From the NCBI GenBank assembly GCA_002435875.1, contig DIVN01000024.1, forward strand, positions 8,005 to 21,192: a stretch of DNA of 13,188 nucleotides, read 5' to 3'. The notes under the pieces were generated by a model. It did not search any database. It saw only the letters and a program-made list of their open reading frames with translations, and was not told the origin of the DNA. This document shows positions 1-7,698 of this stretch, one piece after another; within the stretch, counting starts at the first letter, position 1, and the number at the start of each line of letters is the position of its first letter. The translations under genes were made by a program, and so were the position numbers. This DNA is from Anaerolineales bacterium UBA6131 (GTDB taxonomy: Bacteria; Chloroflexota; Anaerolineae; UBA2200).

Positions 1-1
1 G

Positions 2-391
2 TATGCGCAGGTGCGCGACGAGCTGGCTACCAGGCTAGCTGAGCTACCTGATAACAAGGGCCGCCGCCTGGGCACGGAGGTTTTTCAGCCTGATCAGATC
101 TACCTAACCTGCAACGGAGTCTCACCGGACTTGATCGTGCATTTCGGAGGTCTTGCCTGGCGCTGTCTCGCTACGCTTGGCCACCCATCCATCTGCAGTC
201 TCGACAGCGATGCTGCACCTGATGACGCCAATCATGCCATGCATGGAGTATTCGTGTTGAGTGACCCCAGGCATACCAATGGCAAACATATCGATGGATT
301 GCAGTTGATGGATGTAGCGCCTACCATTCTCAGCCTTCTCGATATGCCTGTACCAGGGGACATGCAGGGGCGCCCTGTCTCTCTTGCGTGA
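2..391 (+). CDS. Alkaline-phosphatase-superfamily phosphodiesterase, C-terminal part (5' truncated)
   Basis: The reading frame is open to the left edge and stops at TGA 389-391, so only about 129 C-terminal residues are present; the GTG at 11 is an internal codon. The segment carries the end of a type I phosphodiesterase/nucleotide pyrophosphatase domain. It shows PDLIVHFGGLAWR, then DDANHAMHG, whose histidines match the last metal-ligand region of this fold, then LMDVAPTILSLLDMP and a final MQGRP motif. Family members are zinc-dependent hydrolases of phosphodiester or phosphonate bonds, often of unknown substrate. The protein ends soon after MQGRP, without the acidic tail ending in LGY that many relatives carry. 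It lies 42 bp upstream of cysC on the same strand, which suggests one transcript. The family call is firm; the substrate is unknown. Confidence 0.8.
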   Translation, partial: YAQVRDELATRLAELPDNKGRRLGTEVFQPDQIYLTCNGVSPDLIVHFGGLAWRCLATLGHPSICSLDSDAAPDDANHAMHGVFVLSDPRHTNGKHIDGLQLMDVAPTILSLLDMPVPGDMQGRPVSLA

Positions 392-433
392 AGTGCAAGG
401 CGAGCGCGGGGATAATCCTACAGAAGCAATGGA

Positions 434-1051
434 ATGATGCAAATGGAACATAAAGGATTCACACTGTGGTTCACCGGTCTATCCGGTGCTGGGAAGTCTA
501 CCCTGGCGCGGGGCGTCGAAGCGGCGCTTCGCGCAAGGGGCATGAAGGTCGAGCTGCTTGACGGTGACATTGTGCGGCAGAACCTGAGCAAGGGACTTGG
601 CTTTAGCAAGGAAGATCGAGACACCAACATTCTGCGCATCGGCTTTGTCTGCAAATTGCTCACTCGCAATGGGGTAGTGGCTATCGCTGCGGCCATCTCG
701 CCCTACCGTGCCATTCGCGACGCAGTCAGACTGGAGGTGGGCGACTTTGTCGAGGTTTATGTTCACTGTCCCCTGCCCGAGCTGGTCAAGCGCGACGTCA
801 AGGGGCTTTACGAAAAGGCCATGCGCGGCGAGATCAAGAACTTTACCGGTGTGTCGGATCCGTATGAGGAACCACTGCAAGCGGAGATCACCATAGACAG
901 CTCGCTTGAGTCACCGGAAGAAAGCATAGCGCGCATTCTGGACAAGCTGGAGGCTCTCGGAATGGTGCCTGCAGTCGAAGCATGCGCAGCCTTCACGCCC
1001 AATGAGCTCGAGCGGGTAGAGGGCCGCTTGCGCGACCTTGGCTACGTTTAG
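434..1051 (+). CDS. cysC: Adenylylsulfate (APS) kinase
   Basis: Phosphorylates adenosine 5'-phosphosulfate with ATP to make PAPS, the donor for sulfotransferases or for sulfate reduction; cytosolic. Visible features are the P-loop GLSGAGKST (residues 15-23), the DGD motif (43-45), conserved arginines in QNLSKGLGFSKEDRDTNI, the ISPYR motif with the active-site serine (about 89) and the lid motif FTGVSDPYEEP (137-147). These are complete, so the enzyme should be active. At 205 residues it is slightly longer than a minimal CysC because of a tail (187-205) ending in RLRDLGYV. Three in-frame ATGs (434, 437, 443) compete and none has a clear Shine-Dalgarno sequence, so the start could be 443. The neighbours (phosphodiesterase before, glycosyltransferase after) suggest PAPS for sulfation of a surface glycan or lipid rather than assimilation; this is inference. 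Confidence 0.95.
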   Translation: MMQMEHKGFTLWFTGLSGAGKSTLARGVEAALRARGMKVELLDGDIVRQNLSKGLGFSKEDRDTNILRIGFVCKLLTRNGVVAIAAAISPYRAIRDAVRLEVGDFVEVYVHCPLPELVKRDVKGLYEKAMRGEIKNFTGVSDPYEEPLQAEITIDSSLESPEESIARILDKLEALGMVPAVEACAAFTPNELERVEGRLRDLGYV

Positions 1052-1146
1052 CATCTGTGGGCGACACGACAATCTGTTCCGATCACATTAGCGGGTCGCC
1101 AATGTCGTTCGCAACCATGCGAAAGAACAGGAGCGTCAAATCAGGT

Positions 1147-2088
1147 ATGAGTGACAGGGACCTGGACTTGACAGTCGTAATACCGCTCTACAACGAGCAG
1201 GAAAGCCTGAAGCCACTTGCGGCAGAGCTGTTACCGGCCCTTGATGCGCTGCAAAAAGCTTATGAGGTCATCTTTGTGGACGACGGCAGCACAGATGGAT
1301 CATATGCGGTGCTGCAACAACTGCACCAGCAAGATCCAGAGCACATACGCGTGTTGCAGTTCAGACGCAATTTCGGCAAGACGGCTGCCCTCTCCGCCGG
1401 GTTCAAGCAGGCACGGGGCAGCGCCATCGTCACCATGGACGCCGATCTGCAGGATGACCCTAAGGAGTTGCACAAACTGCTGGAGAAGCTGGATGAAGGA
1501 TACGATCTGGCGGCGGCGTGGCGCGAGCGGCGACAGGACCCTCCATCCAAGATACTGCCGTCCCGTCTGGCCAATGCCGTCACTGGATGGATGACTGGGG
1601 TCAAGTTGCACGACATCAACTGTGGTTTCAAAGCCTACCGCTCAGAGGTCGTCGAAGAGTTGCAGTTGTACGGTGATTTGCACCGCTTCATCCCTGTTCT
1701 AGCGGTCTGGAAAGGCTTCACCGTGGCTGAGGTGCCGGTGCTACACCATCCTCGCCGGTTTGGTCGAAGCAAGTATGGCTGGCAACGGTTTGTTCGCAGC
1801 TTTTTCGATTTTCTCGTCGTGTTGTTCCTCACCCGGTTCCTGCGTCGCCCCTTGCAGCTTTTTGGGACGCTCGGTGCTGGCTGCTTCGGGATCGGAATTC
1901 TGCTAGGTCTGTACCTCATGTACTTGCGCTTCTTCGGGCCAGGGATCGGCTGGCGACCCGCACTCTTTGCTGACGTGATGGCCATTGTGGTCGGCGTGCA
2001 GCTTATCTCCATAGGTCTGCTGGGAGAGATGGTGCGCAACTTTTCCTACCGCAGCGAAGACGAATACTCCATCCGCAATCGCCTCTAG
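1147..2088 (+). CDS. Family 2 glycosyltransferase, DPM1/GtrB-like, membrane-anchored
   Basis: Likely transfers a sugar from a nucleotide donor to a polyprenyl phosphate at the inner face of the membrane. The GT-A fold begins at once with LTVVIPLYNEQES (8-20), followed by VDDGSTDG (44-51), RNFGKTAAL (74-82), the metal-binding MDADLQDDP (97-105; DXD at 98-100) and HPRRFGRSKYGW (201-212). Two hydrophobic helices near 237-260 and 272-294 give the two-span tail of the dolichyl-phosphate mannose synthase/GtrB group. I chose ATG 1147 (313 residues) because the family starts a few residues before the VVIPLYNE strand and an AGGAG lies at 1129-1133, though 13 bp away. The frame is open back to GTG 1057, and ATG 1117 is an alternative start. 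It follows cysC in the same direction, probably in one operon. The family is secure; the sugar is not predictable. Confidence 0.9.
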   Translation: MSDRDLDLTVVIPLYNEQESLKPLAAELLPALDALQKAYEVIFVDDGSTDGSYAVLQQLHQQDPEHIRVLQFRRNFGKTAALSAGFKQARGSAIVTMDADLQDDPKELHKLLEKLDEGYDLAAAWRERRQDPPSKILPSRLANAVTGWMTGVKLHDINCGFKAYRSEVVEELQLYGDLHRFIPVLAVWKGFTVAEVPVLHHPRRFGRSKYGWQRFVRSFFDFLVVLFLTRFLRRPLQLFGTLGAGCFGIGILLGLYLMYLRFFGPGIGWRPALFADVMAIVVGVQLISIGLLGEMVRNFSYRSEDEYSIRNRL

Positions 2089-2230
2089 TCACACCAATAC
2101 CAGAACTGGCATCCCTCCTCAGCAACCCGCTCGTGCGTATGGCAAGACCCTTCATGGCGTCTATCAGATGGAGGGTACGCTGTGGACTGGCATGTTTTGG
2201 CCCGGTCACTCGTCCCACAATTCTGACAAG

Positions 2231-2237
2231 AGAGGTG
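2231..2237 (+). promoter_or_regulatory. Ribosome binding site fixing the start at 2244
   Basis: AGAGGTG lies 6 bases before the ATG at 2244. It is immediately followed by a basic N-terminus and a hydrophobic signal core, which makes 2244 a better start than the upstream in-frame ATG at 2133. Confidence 0.6.
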
Positions 2238-2243
2238 TTTGCC

Positions 2244-5075
2244 ATGATGGACCGTATAGAGCTCAGGTTGCGCCGCGTCCTTCCGTGGGCGCTGAGCCTT
2301 CTTACCTTGCTTGCCGCCGCAGGCCTGGCGCTCAGCTCCGGAATTTCCGCTGGCGCCGCGCCGGCGGAGACTGAAGTCAACTCGGCAGCCGTACCCATAG
2401 CGCAGCCAATGACGTGGCTGCCTTCACGCGACGATGGCTTTGCCAGAACGGCAGGGTCAGTGGAGGCCGCGATCGTGCATGACGGGCGCCTGTACGTGGG
2501 TCTGGCCGCCCAGACCGATGCCCCGATGGTCTGGGCCTATCACCCAACTCTTGGCTGGAGCGCATGCTCGACGATAGGGTTTGGTGGGCCGGGTGTCAGC
2601 GTCCGCGCAATGGCCGTGTACCACGACCTGCTCTACGCCGGCACACAGGATGCCACAGGCGCCCAGGTGTGGGCGTTCAACGGATCTACCTGGACGGTCG
2701 TTGCGGCGGATGGCATCGGCTCGCCCGCGAACGATGCGGTAACGGCGCTGGTCCCTTTTGGTGAGCGGCTGTACGCCGGCACGCGTAATGCAGATGGCGC
2801 CGAAGTCTGGGCGTTCGATGGCCAGCAGTGGGTGCGATATGTTTCGCAGGGCCTTATCGGCGCCGACAATGTGGCGGTGACCGCCTTGGCGGAACATGCG
2901 GGACAGCTTTATGCGGCCACCCAAAATGCCCAGGGGGGTCAAGTCTGGCGCAGCGGAGATGCTCAACACTGGGATGTCGTAGGCCTGGGTGGATTCGGAG
3001 AGCCCGAAAACGTGGCCGTGACCTCCCTCGCCAGTTGGCGAGGCGCGCTCTATGCGGCAACGCAGGATGCGAGTGGCAGTGGTGGTGACATTTGGCGCTA
3101 CGACGGCTCCACGTGGCAGGCTGTAGCCAGTGACGGCTTCGCCTCGTTGACGACGGCCACAGACCGCTACAACGCAGCCATCACCGCGCTGCAGGTCCAT
3201 GAGGATGAGCTATATGCGGGTACCGTCAACGACCTGTATGGTGCGCAGGTGTGGCATACTGATGGAGCAGGCTGGTGGCCGTCCAGCAAGACAGGTTTTG
3301 GCCTTGGGAGACAGGCACGCGCTGTGCGTACATTGACGACCTTTAACGGCGCGATCTGGGCAGGTGTAGAAAACGGCCCAGATGCTGCCGCTGTGTTCGT
3401 CGGCCAGCCGTTGCTGGATCTACAAATCGCGGGCCGGTCTGCGGACATAGTCGCACCCAATAGCCTGCACTATGACGTGTCAATCAGCAACACGCTTGGC
3501 ATCACCTTGACCGGAATGCAAGCCTTCCTGACCTGGGAATCCAGCGGTTCTTGTGTCTATGACCCCAATGACAACACTCATTTGCGTTGGGACGTGGGTG
3601 ACATCGGACCAAACGGCAGGCGCGGTAGAGTGTTCACGCTCTTCACCCACTCGTGGTGCGAAACCCAGGATGTAGTCGTCACACTGCGGCTGCAGGGAGA
3701 AAATCTTCCTCCGATGTTTGCTTTCGCCTCGACAACGGTGATGCAGGCACCGACACCGACTGCAACCCGGACGCCCAGCGCCACGCCAAGCCAACCTCAG
3801 ACCATCGTCCTTCAATCAGGTGTTGCCGGCTATGCCCACGATGTAGATACCCACCTGAGCTCCGCGGCCCCAGCGCGTAGCTTATGCCAGGAGGCCCGGC
3901 TGCGCGTCGGCGCTAACCGGGAGATCGCTGGTCTGGTGCAGTTTGACCTGAGCGCGCTGCCAGCAGGGGCCAGGGTTGTAAGCGCCACCCTAAGCCTGTA
4001 CAGCATCGACTGGTCGCAGGGCCGCGATATCACGGTGGGGGTATTTCCCATATCGCGCACCGTGGAAGTATGCCAGGCGACGTGGAATGAGGCACGAGCC
4101 GGAAACCCGTGGACACTGCCAGGCTGCCAGAGCACTGAAAGCGATCGAAGTCCACTGGCTGTTGCCCAGTTCACCACACAGGGCTTGCGCAGGTGGAACC
4201 AGGTGGATGTCACTGGCATAGTCAGCGAATGGATGCAGGGCGCCGTGCCCAACAACGGGCTTTTGCTGCTCGGCGCAACTGAAGATAGTGAGATACATGC
4301 CTTCGCGTCGGCGAACCACGAGATCGTTGCTGAGCGCCCGCGGCTGAGCGTCGCGTATTACCCGCCAGCACCGCCCACGGCCACCCCGACTTCGACGGCC
4401 ACCGCAACGGCGACCGAAACAATGACCCCTGTGGCAACGGCCACGGCGACCGCGACCACCACGCCAGAGTGCCCGGACCAATACGAGCCCAACGATTTGC
4501 TGGCTGAGGCAACAAGCATCGGCTGGGGTGGGCAGTTGCAGGCTTATTTATGCGACGCTACGGATCAGGACTACTACTATGCAGATCTTGGCACGCTGCC
4601 CTTTAACGGATTCCGCGTTCTGCTGCGCAACTTGCCTGCCGACTACTCCCTGGCAGTCTACACCGTGGAGGGTCAGTTGTTGGCAGCCTCAGAGGAAGGC
4701 GGCGTTGTGGACGAGACCGCCGTGGTGGAAGGAGGGCAGGTGTACCTCCACGTATACGGTGTGGAGGGGACGTACGATCCGCATAACCCGTACACGTTGG
4801 ACGTGATCCCGTTGATCGTGCCTACGGTGACCGCCACGCCAACCAGCACCGGGACACAAGCGCCTACCCTAACAGCGACGGGCGTCCCAGAGCACACGGC
4901 AACACATTCTCCTACGATGACCAACACCCCGGGCATGAGCGCGACTCCGCAGGCCACGGCGACGCTCAGTGCGACGCCATCCGTCACGCCCAGCGCGACG
5001 GCCACGCTTGCGCCGACGGCCACGCTCACGTCGTGGAGAGCCTACCTACCGCTCGTACGCACTGCGGGCAGATAA
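2244..5075 (+). CDS. Large secreted mosaic protein: propeller, DNRLRE-type domain, PPC domain, YLPLV tail
   Basis: A 943-residue extracellular protein with no enzyme motif that I can see. The start at 2244 gives an N-terminus with RIELRLRR and then a hydrophobic core and an AGAAPAE-like cleavage region, i.e. a signal peptide of about 37 residues. Residues 65-388 hold seven repeats of roughly 45-50 residues built on LYAGTxxxxGAQVWxFDG with AVTAL, consistent with a seven-bladed beta-propeller whose last blade is short. A beta-rich segment (389-500) with paired cysteines resembles a CARDB/DUF11-like domain. After a TP linker comes a DNRLRE-type domain (520-706; ARLRVGAN, GLVQFDLSALP, ATLSLYS). 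A TAT-rich linker (707-742), a pre-peptidase C-terminal-like domain (743-859; CPDQYEPND start), a second long linker (860-929) and the tail AYLPLVRTAGR follow. It probably sits at the cell surface as a binding or scaffold protein. Domain names are from recognition; function is unknown. Confidence 0.85.
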   Translation: MMDRIELRLRRVLPWALSLLTLLAAAGLALSSGISAGAAPAETEVNSAAVPIAQPMTWLPSRDDGFARTAGSVEAAIVHDGRLYVGLAAQTDAPMVWAYHPTLGWSACSTIGFGGPGVSVRAMAVYHDLLYAGTQDATGAQVWAFNGSTWTVVAADGIGSPANDAVTALVPFGERLYAGTRNADGAEVWAFDGQQWVRYVSQGLIGADNVAVTALAEHAGQLYAATQNAQGGQVWRSGDAQHWDVVGLGGFGEPENVAVTSLASWRGALYAATQDASGSGGDIWRYDGSTWQAVASDGFASLTTATDRYNAAITALQVHEDELYAGTVNDLYGAQVWHTDGAGWWPSSKTGFGLGRQARAVRTLTTFNGAIWAGVENGPDAAAVFVGQPLLDLQIAGRSADIVAPNSLHYDVSISNTLGITLTGMQAFLTWESSGSCVYDPNDNTHLRWDVGDIGPNGRRGRVFTLFTHSWCETQDVVVTLRLQGENLPPMFAFASTTVMQAPTPTATRTPSATPSQPQTIVLQSGVAGYAHDVDTHLSSAAPARSLCQEARLRVGANREIAGLVQFDLSALPAGARVVSATLSLYSIDWSQGRDITVGVFPISRTVEVCQATWNEARAGNPWTLPGCQSTESDRSPLAVAQFTTQGLRRWNQVDVTGIVSEWMQGAVPNNGLLLLGATEDSEIHAFASANHEIVAERPRLSVAYYPPAPPTATPTSTATATATETMTPVATATATATTTPECPDQYEPNDLLAEATSIGWGGQLQAYLCDATDQDYYYADLGTLPFNGFRVLLRNLPADYSLAVYTVEGQLLAASEEGGVVDETAVVEGGQVYLHVYGVEGTYDPHNPYTLDVIPLIVPTVTATPTSTGTQAPTLTATGVPEHTATHSPTMTNTPGMSATPQATATLSATPSVTPSATATLAPTATLTSWRAYLPLVRTAGR
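4362..4466 (+). repeat. Low-complexity Thr/Ala/Pro linker-coding tract
   Basis: A GC-rich, degenerate run of ACG/GCC/CCG/ACC codons encodes the TATATAT-style linker (residues 707-741) between the DNRLRE-type and PPC-like domains. The third-position pattern is variable, so this is protein-level rather than exact DNA repetition. Such linkers are common in secreted Chloroflexota proteins and are usually flexible, possibly O-glycosylated. Confidence 0.6.
4821..5030 (+). repeat. Low-complexity Thr/Pro/Ser/Ala linker-coding tract before the C-terminal tail
   Basis: About 70 codons (residues 860-929) dominated by Thr, Ala, Pro and Ser, with repeated SATPS and TATLT-like units. It separates the PPC-like domain from the short tail AYLPLVRTAGR. 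It likely acts as a wall-spanning or surface spacer; this is inference from composition. Confidence 0.6.
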
Positions 5076-5117
5076 GGATGTCGTCATGATCCAGGAGTTC
5101 GATCAGCCAAACTTCCG

Positions 5118-5939
5118 TCACTGCTGCACCAACAAACCTGGCTGACAGTTGCGACAGTAGTTTGTCAGACGCCCGCGCGCGGTCACTTGAGAGATGGGTG
5201 AGCCGCAGCGCGGGCAGGCCTGAGCGCCTCGACCGTGCACCTGCATAAAGTCGCGAAGCTCCACATGGATGTCTGCCTCTACGCGTTCGGTCAGGACGGT
5301 GATAGCCTTGAACAGGACCGCCTGCACAGATGCGTGGAGCCGGTCAACCTCAACCGGCGTGAGCGAGCAAACCTTGCGGTAGGGGTAGATACCAGCCGCG
5401 AACAGGATCTCGTCGGCATACGCATTGCCAATCCCGGCGACGAAGCGCTGGTTGACCAGCACCCCTTTCACTTCTCCTCGATAATGCGGTAGCCTCTCGG
5501 CAAAGGCGGCGGCGGTGAGCCCGGGGTCGAGCGCGTCCGGCCCAAGCTCGGAAAAGCCCGGTACATCGACTGGCGAGGCCGTCAGGTAGACTTTGCCCAT
5601 CATGTCAGGGTCGCTGTACTCGAGCACAGCACCCCGAGAAAAGTCAAGCCGAATGCAAGGCCGGGTCTTGTCATTGTGCCTCATCGGCCAGTAGCGCAGT
5701 CTCCCGGAGCGCATCGGGTTGACCACCAGCCAGACAGGCTTGCTCCAGCTCACCAGAAGGAACTTGCCACGGCGCAACACCTCCTGCACGTACTGGCCCA
5801 CCAACTGCTCGGTCCAGCCCTTCTGGGTAAGGTCGCGCGCGATGATGGGCCGGACGATGTCAACTGTGTCGAGCTGCTCGCCCACCAACCGCTCGTGGAG
5901 GAAGTGGACGATCACATGCAGGTCTGGCAGTTCCGGCAT
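5118..5939 (-). CDS. mutM: Formamidopyrimidine-DNA glycosylase family protein (Fpg/MutM/Nei-like)
   Basis: Bifunctional base-excision repair enzyme that removes oxidised purines and nicks the abasic site. The mature N-terminus PELPD gives the catalytic Pro2 and Glu3, so the start must be 5939; an upstream in-frame ATG at 6023 would bury the catalytic proline. Other family residues are K59 (RRGKFLL), N172 in GIGNAYADEIL, and a C-terminal zinc finger with C242, C245, C262, C265 and an arginine at 257. At 273 residues it is a normal length. Odd points: where E. coli Fpg has HLGMSG this protein has NPMRSG (74-79), and the loop DPRRFG that inserts Arg and Phe into DNA reads DPDMMG (110-115). It may thus be a divergent paralogue with altered lesion preference, and the symbol mutM is family-level. 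It is convergent with the mosaic protein gene and divergent from degV. Confidence 0.88.
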   Translation of the reverse strand: MPELPDLHVIVHFLHERLVGEQLDTVDIVRPIIARDLTQKGWTEQLVGQYVQEVLRRGKFLLVSWSKPVWLVVNPMRSGRLRYWPMRHNDKTRPCIRLDFSRGAVLEYSDPDMMGKVYLTASPVDVPGFSELGPDALDPGLTAAAFAERLPHYRGEVKGVLVNQRFVAGIGNAYADEILFAAGIYPYRKVCSLTPVEVDRLHASVQAVLFKAITVLTERVEADIHVELRDFMQVHGRGAQACPRCGSPISQVTARGRLTNYCRNCQPGLLVQQ

Positions 5940-5945
5940 GCTGGG

Positions 5946-5951
5946 CCTCCT
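5946..5951 (-). promoter_or_regulatory. Ribosome binding site for the Fpg-family gene
   Basis: On the minus strand AGGAGG stands 6 bases before the ATG at 5939. This, with the required MPELP N-terminus, settles the start and rules out the longer reading frame from 6023. Confidence 0.75.
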
Positions 5952-6097
5952 ACTGGCGGCACCATGAATCAGAGAGCTGTTTCGCCTGCGGTGCCCGGCG
6001 TGTACGATATTGACGTGAGTCAAGTGCCGCTGTGCGCTCGTAACGCTGGGCCTTCTCGGGTGTTGATTCTACCAGATACGCCGAAAAGGAGACAACC

Positions 6098-6949
6098 ATG
6101 TCAGGAATAGCCATCGTCACAGACAGTGCATGCGACATGCCGGTTGCGCTGCAGCGCGAATTCGGCATCACCACCATTCCGCTGACCGTGCGCTTTGGCA
6201 TGCAAGAGTGCCTTGATTGTGACCTAGCATTGGAGGACTTTTGGGTCAGGGCTCTCCAGTCGCCACCCTACCCTGGCACCTCACAACCCTCGGTGGGTCA
6301 ATTCGAACAGGAGTACGCCCGCCACGTGGAGCAAGGTAAACACGTCATCTGCCTGACCGTGACGAGCAAGCATAGCGGGACATACAACTCGGCTGGCACT
6401 GCGGCGCAGCAATTTCCGGGCCAGGTGACGGTGTTTGATACGCACTCGCTGTCGCTGGCACAGGGCTACATGGCCATTCGCGCGGCGGAGGCAGCAGCGC
6501 GCGGCGAGAATGTCGAGCAGGTAATGAGACTCTTGGAGAGCCTCAGAGAGCGTACCAAGTTCTTTGTCATGCTGGACACGATCGAGTTCCTGCGACGGGG
6601 CGGACGGGCTGATCGCATCATGCCCGTTCTGGAAAAGATCGTGCGCATGCTGAGCATCAAGCCCATCCTGCACTTTGTTGACGGAGAGCTGGCGGCCCTT
6701 GGCGCGGCGCGCTCACGGGACAAAGCAACGCAGCGCATCCTTCAGGAGATTGTCAAGCTAGCGCCTGCCGAAAAGCTCATCGTGCTGCACACGCGCGCGC
6801 CGGACGCGGCAGCTTCACTTGCCGCGGCGATCGCCACGGAGGTTGGCTACCCCATGGATCAGGTCATGATTGGCGAGGCCGGGCCGGTGCTTTCGTGCCA
6901 TGCCGGGCCGGGAGTGCTGGCCGCCGCAATCGTCCAAGTCAGGGCGTAG
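6098..6949 (+). CDS. DegV family protein (fatty-acid-binding, FakB-like)
   Basis: DegV/FakB proteins hold a fatty acid in a deep pocket and, in Firmicutes, present it to the kinase FakA to make acyl-phosphate for phospholipid synthesis. At 283 residues the length is typical. Motifs in order are AIVTDSACDMP (4-14), the substrate loop TSQPSVGQF, TVTSKHSGTYNSA, DTHSLSLAQGY, EFLRRGGR and the C-terminal GPVLSCHAGPG. The Ser/Thr of TSQPS and the His of the HAGPG loop are the residues that contact the carboxylate in known structures. AGGAG at 6087-6091, 6 bases before ATG 6098, supports the start. No FakA-like kinase gene is in the window. It is divergent from the Fpg-family gene (158 bp between starts) and convergent with the Crp-type regulator. 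The exact ligand is not predictable. Confidence 0.92.
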   Translation: MSGIAIVTDSACDMPVALQREFGITTIPLTVRFGMQECLDCDLALEDFWVRALQSPPYPGTSQPSVGQFEQEYARHVEQGKHVICLTVTSKHSGTYNSAGTAAQQFPGQVTVFDTHSLSLAQGYMAIRAAEAAARGENVEQVMRLLESLRERTKFFVMLDTIEFLRRGGRADRIMPVLEKIVRMLSIKPILHFVDGELAALGAARSRDKATQRILQEIVKLAPAEKLIVLHTRAPDAAASLAAAIATEVGYPMDQVMIGEAGPVLSCHAGPGVLAAAIVQVRA

Positions 6950-7005
6950 AGGGTGCTCGGAACCTCGGCGACCCTGATTTGCTGCGGCCAGGTGTGCCGC
7001 GGGTG

Positions 7006-7698
7006 CTAGCCGCCGCCATTGGCCTCGACTTCGAGTCCGTCTCGATCAAGCAGTAAGATCTTGCCTCCTTCGCGACGAACCAGGCCGGCTTCGACGAAGG
7101 CGCGCATGCTGCGGCCAACCATTTCGCGCACGGTACCCAGGTGGGCCGCGATCTCCTGCTGCGTCCAGCGCCGTGCGGCGATACGCCCGTCAGCGCTGTC
7201 GAGCAAAAAGCGCGCCAGTCGGCGACGGACAGTGTGCAAAGCCAGGGATTCGACCATATCGGTCAGGCGTCGGACTTCGGTCGCCAGGTAGCGCGCGACG
7301 GCGATAGCCACCTGTGGCTCTTGCGACATCAACTCGGCCACGGCCTGACACGGCACGGCATAGACCGTGGCAGCGGTAACCGCCTCCAGCGTGGCCTCCG
7401 TACTGCCGCCGTCGAGCGCCGATACCAGGTTGTACAGAGCACCCGAGCCCAGGTATGACAGCACCTGCTCTCGCCCATCCTCGGAGGTTCGTCTGGCCCG
7501 CAAGACACCCTCAATCACGAGATAGACGGCCTGGCACTCATCCCCTTGCAGGACCACCAGCTTTCCTGGAGCCAGGTCTTTGCGCAGGGAACGCGCGGCC
7601 ACCGAGCCAAGCGCGGTCGTGCTTAGGCCGCTGAAGAGCGGGGACCTGGCTAGATTGCGCACCATTTCAGACACAGCGGACCCTTCAGACACTGGCAT
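7006..7698 (-). CDS. Crp/Fnr-family transcriptional regulator
   Basis: DNA-binding regulator of about 230 residues. The N-terminal half is a cyclic-nucleotide-binding-type beta barrel (about 20-130; LFSGL start, APGKLVVLQGDECQAVYLV, EGVLRA). A long dimer helix (133-165) follows, then a winged helix-turn-helix (178-207; TQQEIAAHLGTVREMVGRSM). The ligand loop reads GALYNLVSALDGG and lacks the GELAL...RAA signature that binds cAMP phosphate, and there is no N-terminal cysteine set for an Fe-S cluster as in Fnr. The signal is therefore likely something else, or none. The start is uncertain: ATG 7698 is favoured by length, ATG 7665 is possible, and the frame is open to TTG 7764; none has a well-placed Shine-Dalgarno. 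It lies 122 bp downstream of the DUF2905 gene and may share its transcript. Its target is unknown. Confidence 0.9.
   Translation of the reverse strand: MPVSEGSAVSEMVRNLARSPLFSGLSTTALGSVAARSLRKDLAPGKLVVLQGDECQAVYLVIEGVLRARRTSEDGREQVLSYLGSGALYNLVSALDGGSTEATLEAVTAATVYAVPCQAVAELMSQEPQVAIAVARYLATEVRRLTDMVESLALHTVRRRLARFLLDSADGRIAARRWTQQEIAAHLGTVREMVGRSMRAFVEAGLVRREGGKILLLDRDGLEVEANGGG

Noticed and set aside
1057..1146. Upstream extension of the glycosyltransferase to GTG 1057
   Set aside because: The added 30 residues do not match the family, and the enzyme fold begins right after ATG 1147; ATG 1117 remains possible.
2457..3200. Long antisense open frame (247 codons) inside the mosaic protein gene
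   Set aside because: It mirrors the repeated codons of the propeller on the other strand, has no ribosome binding site and no family resemblance; the sense frame has a signal peptide and clear domains.
4673..5029. Antisense frame rich in Val/Ala/Gly
   Set aside because: It is the reverse-strand reading of the Thr/Ala/Pro linker codons, a low-complexity artefact.
6011..6022. TGAC-GTGA-GTCA inverted repeat between the divergent Fpg-family and degV genes
   Set aside because: Four-base arms are common by chance, and neither strand shows a matching -10 box at a sensible distance from the nearby TTGAC sequences.
6950..6975. Possible terminator between degV and the Crp-type gene (AGGGT...ACCCT)
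   Set aside because: Only five base pairs with a 16-base unpaired centre and a very short T-run; too weak to call.
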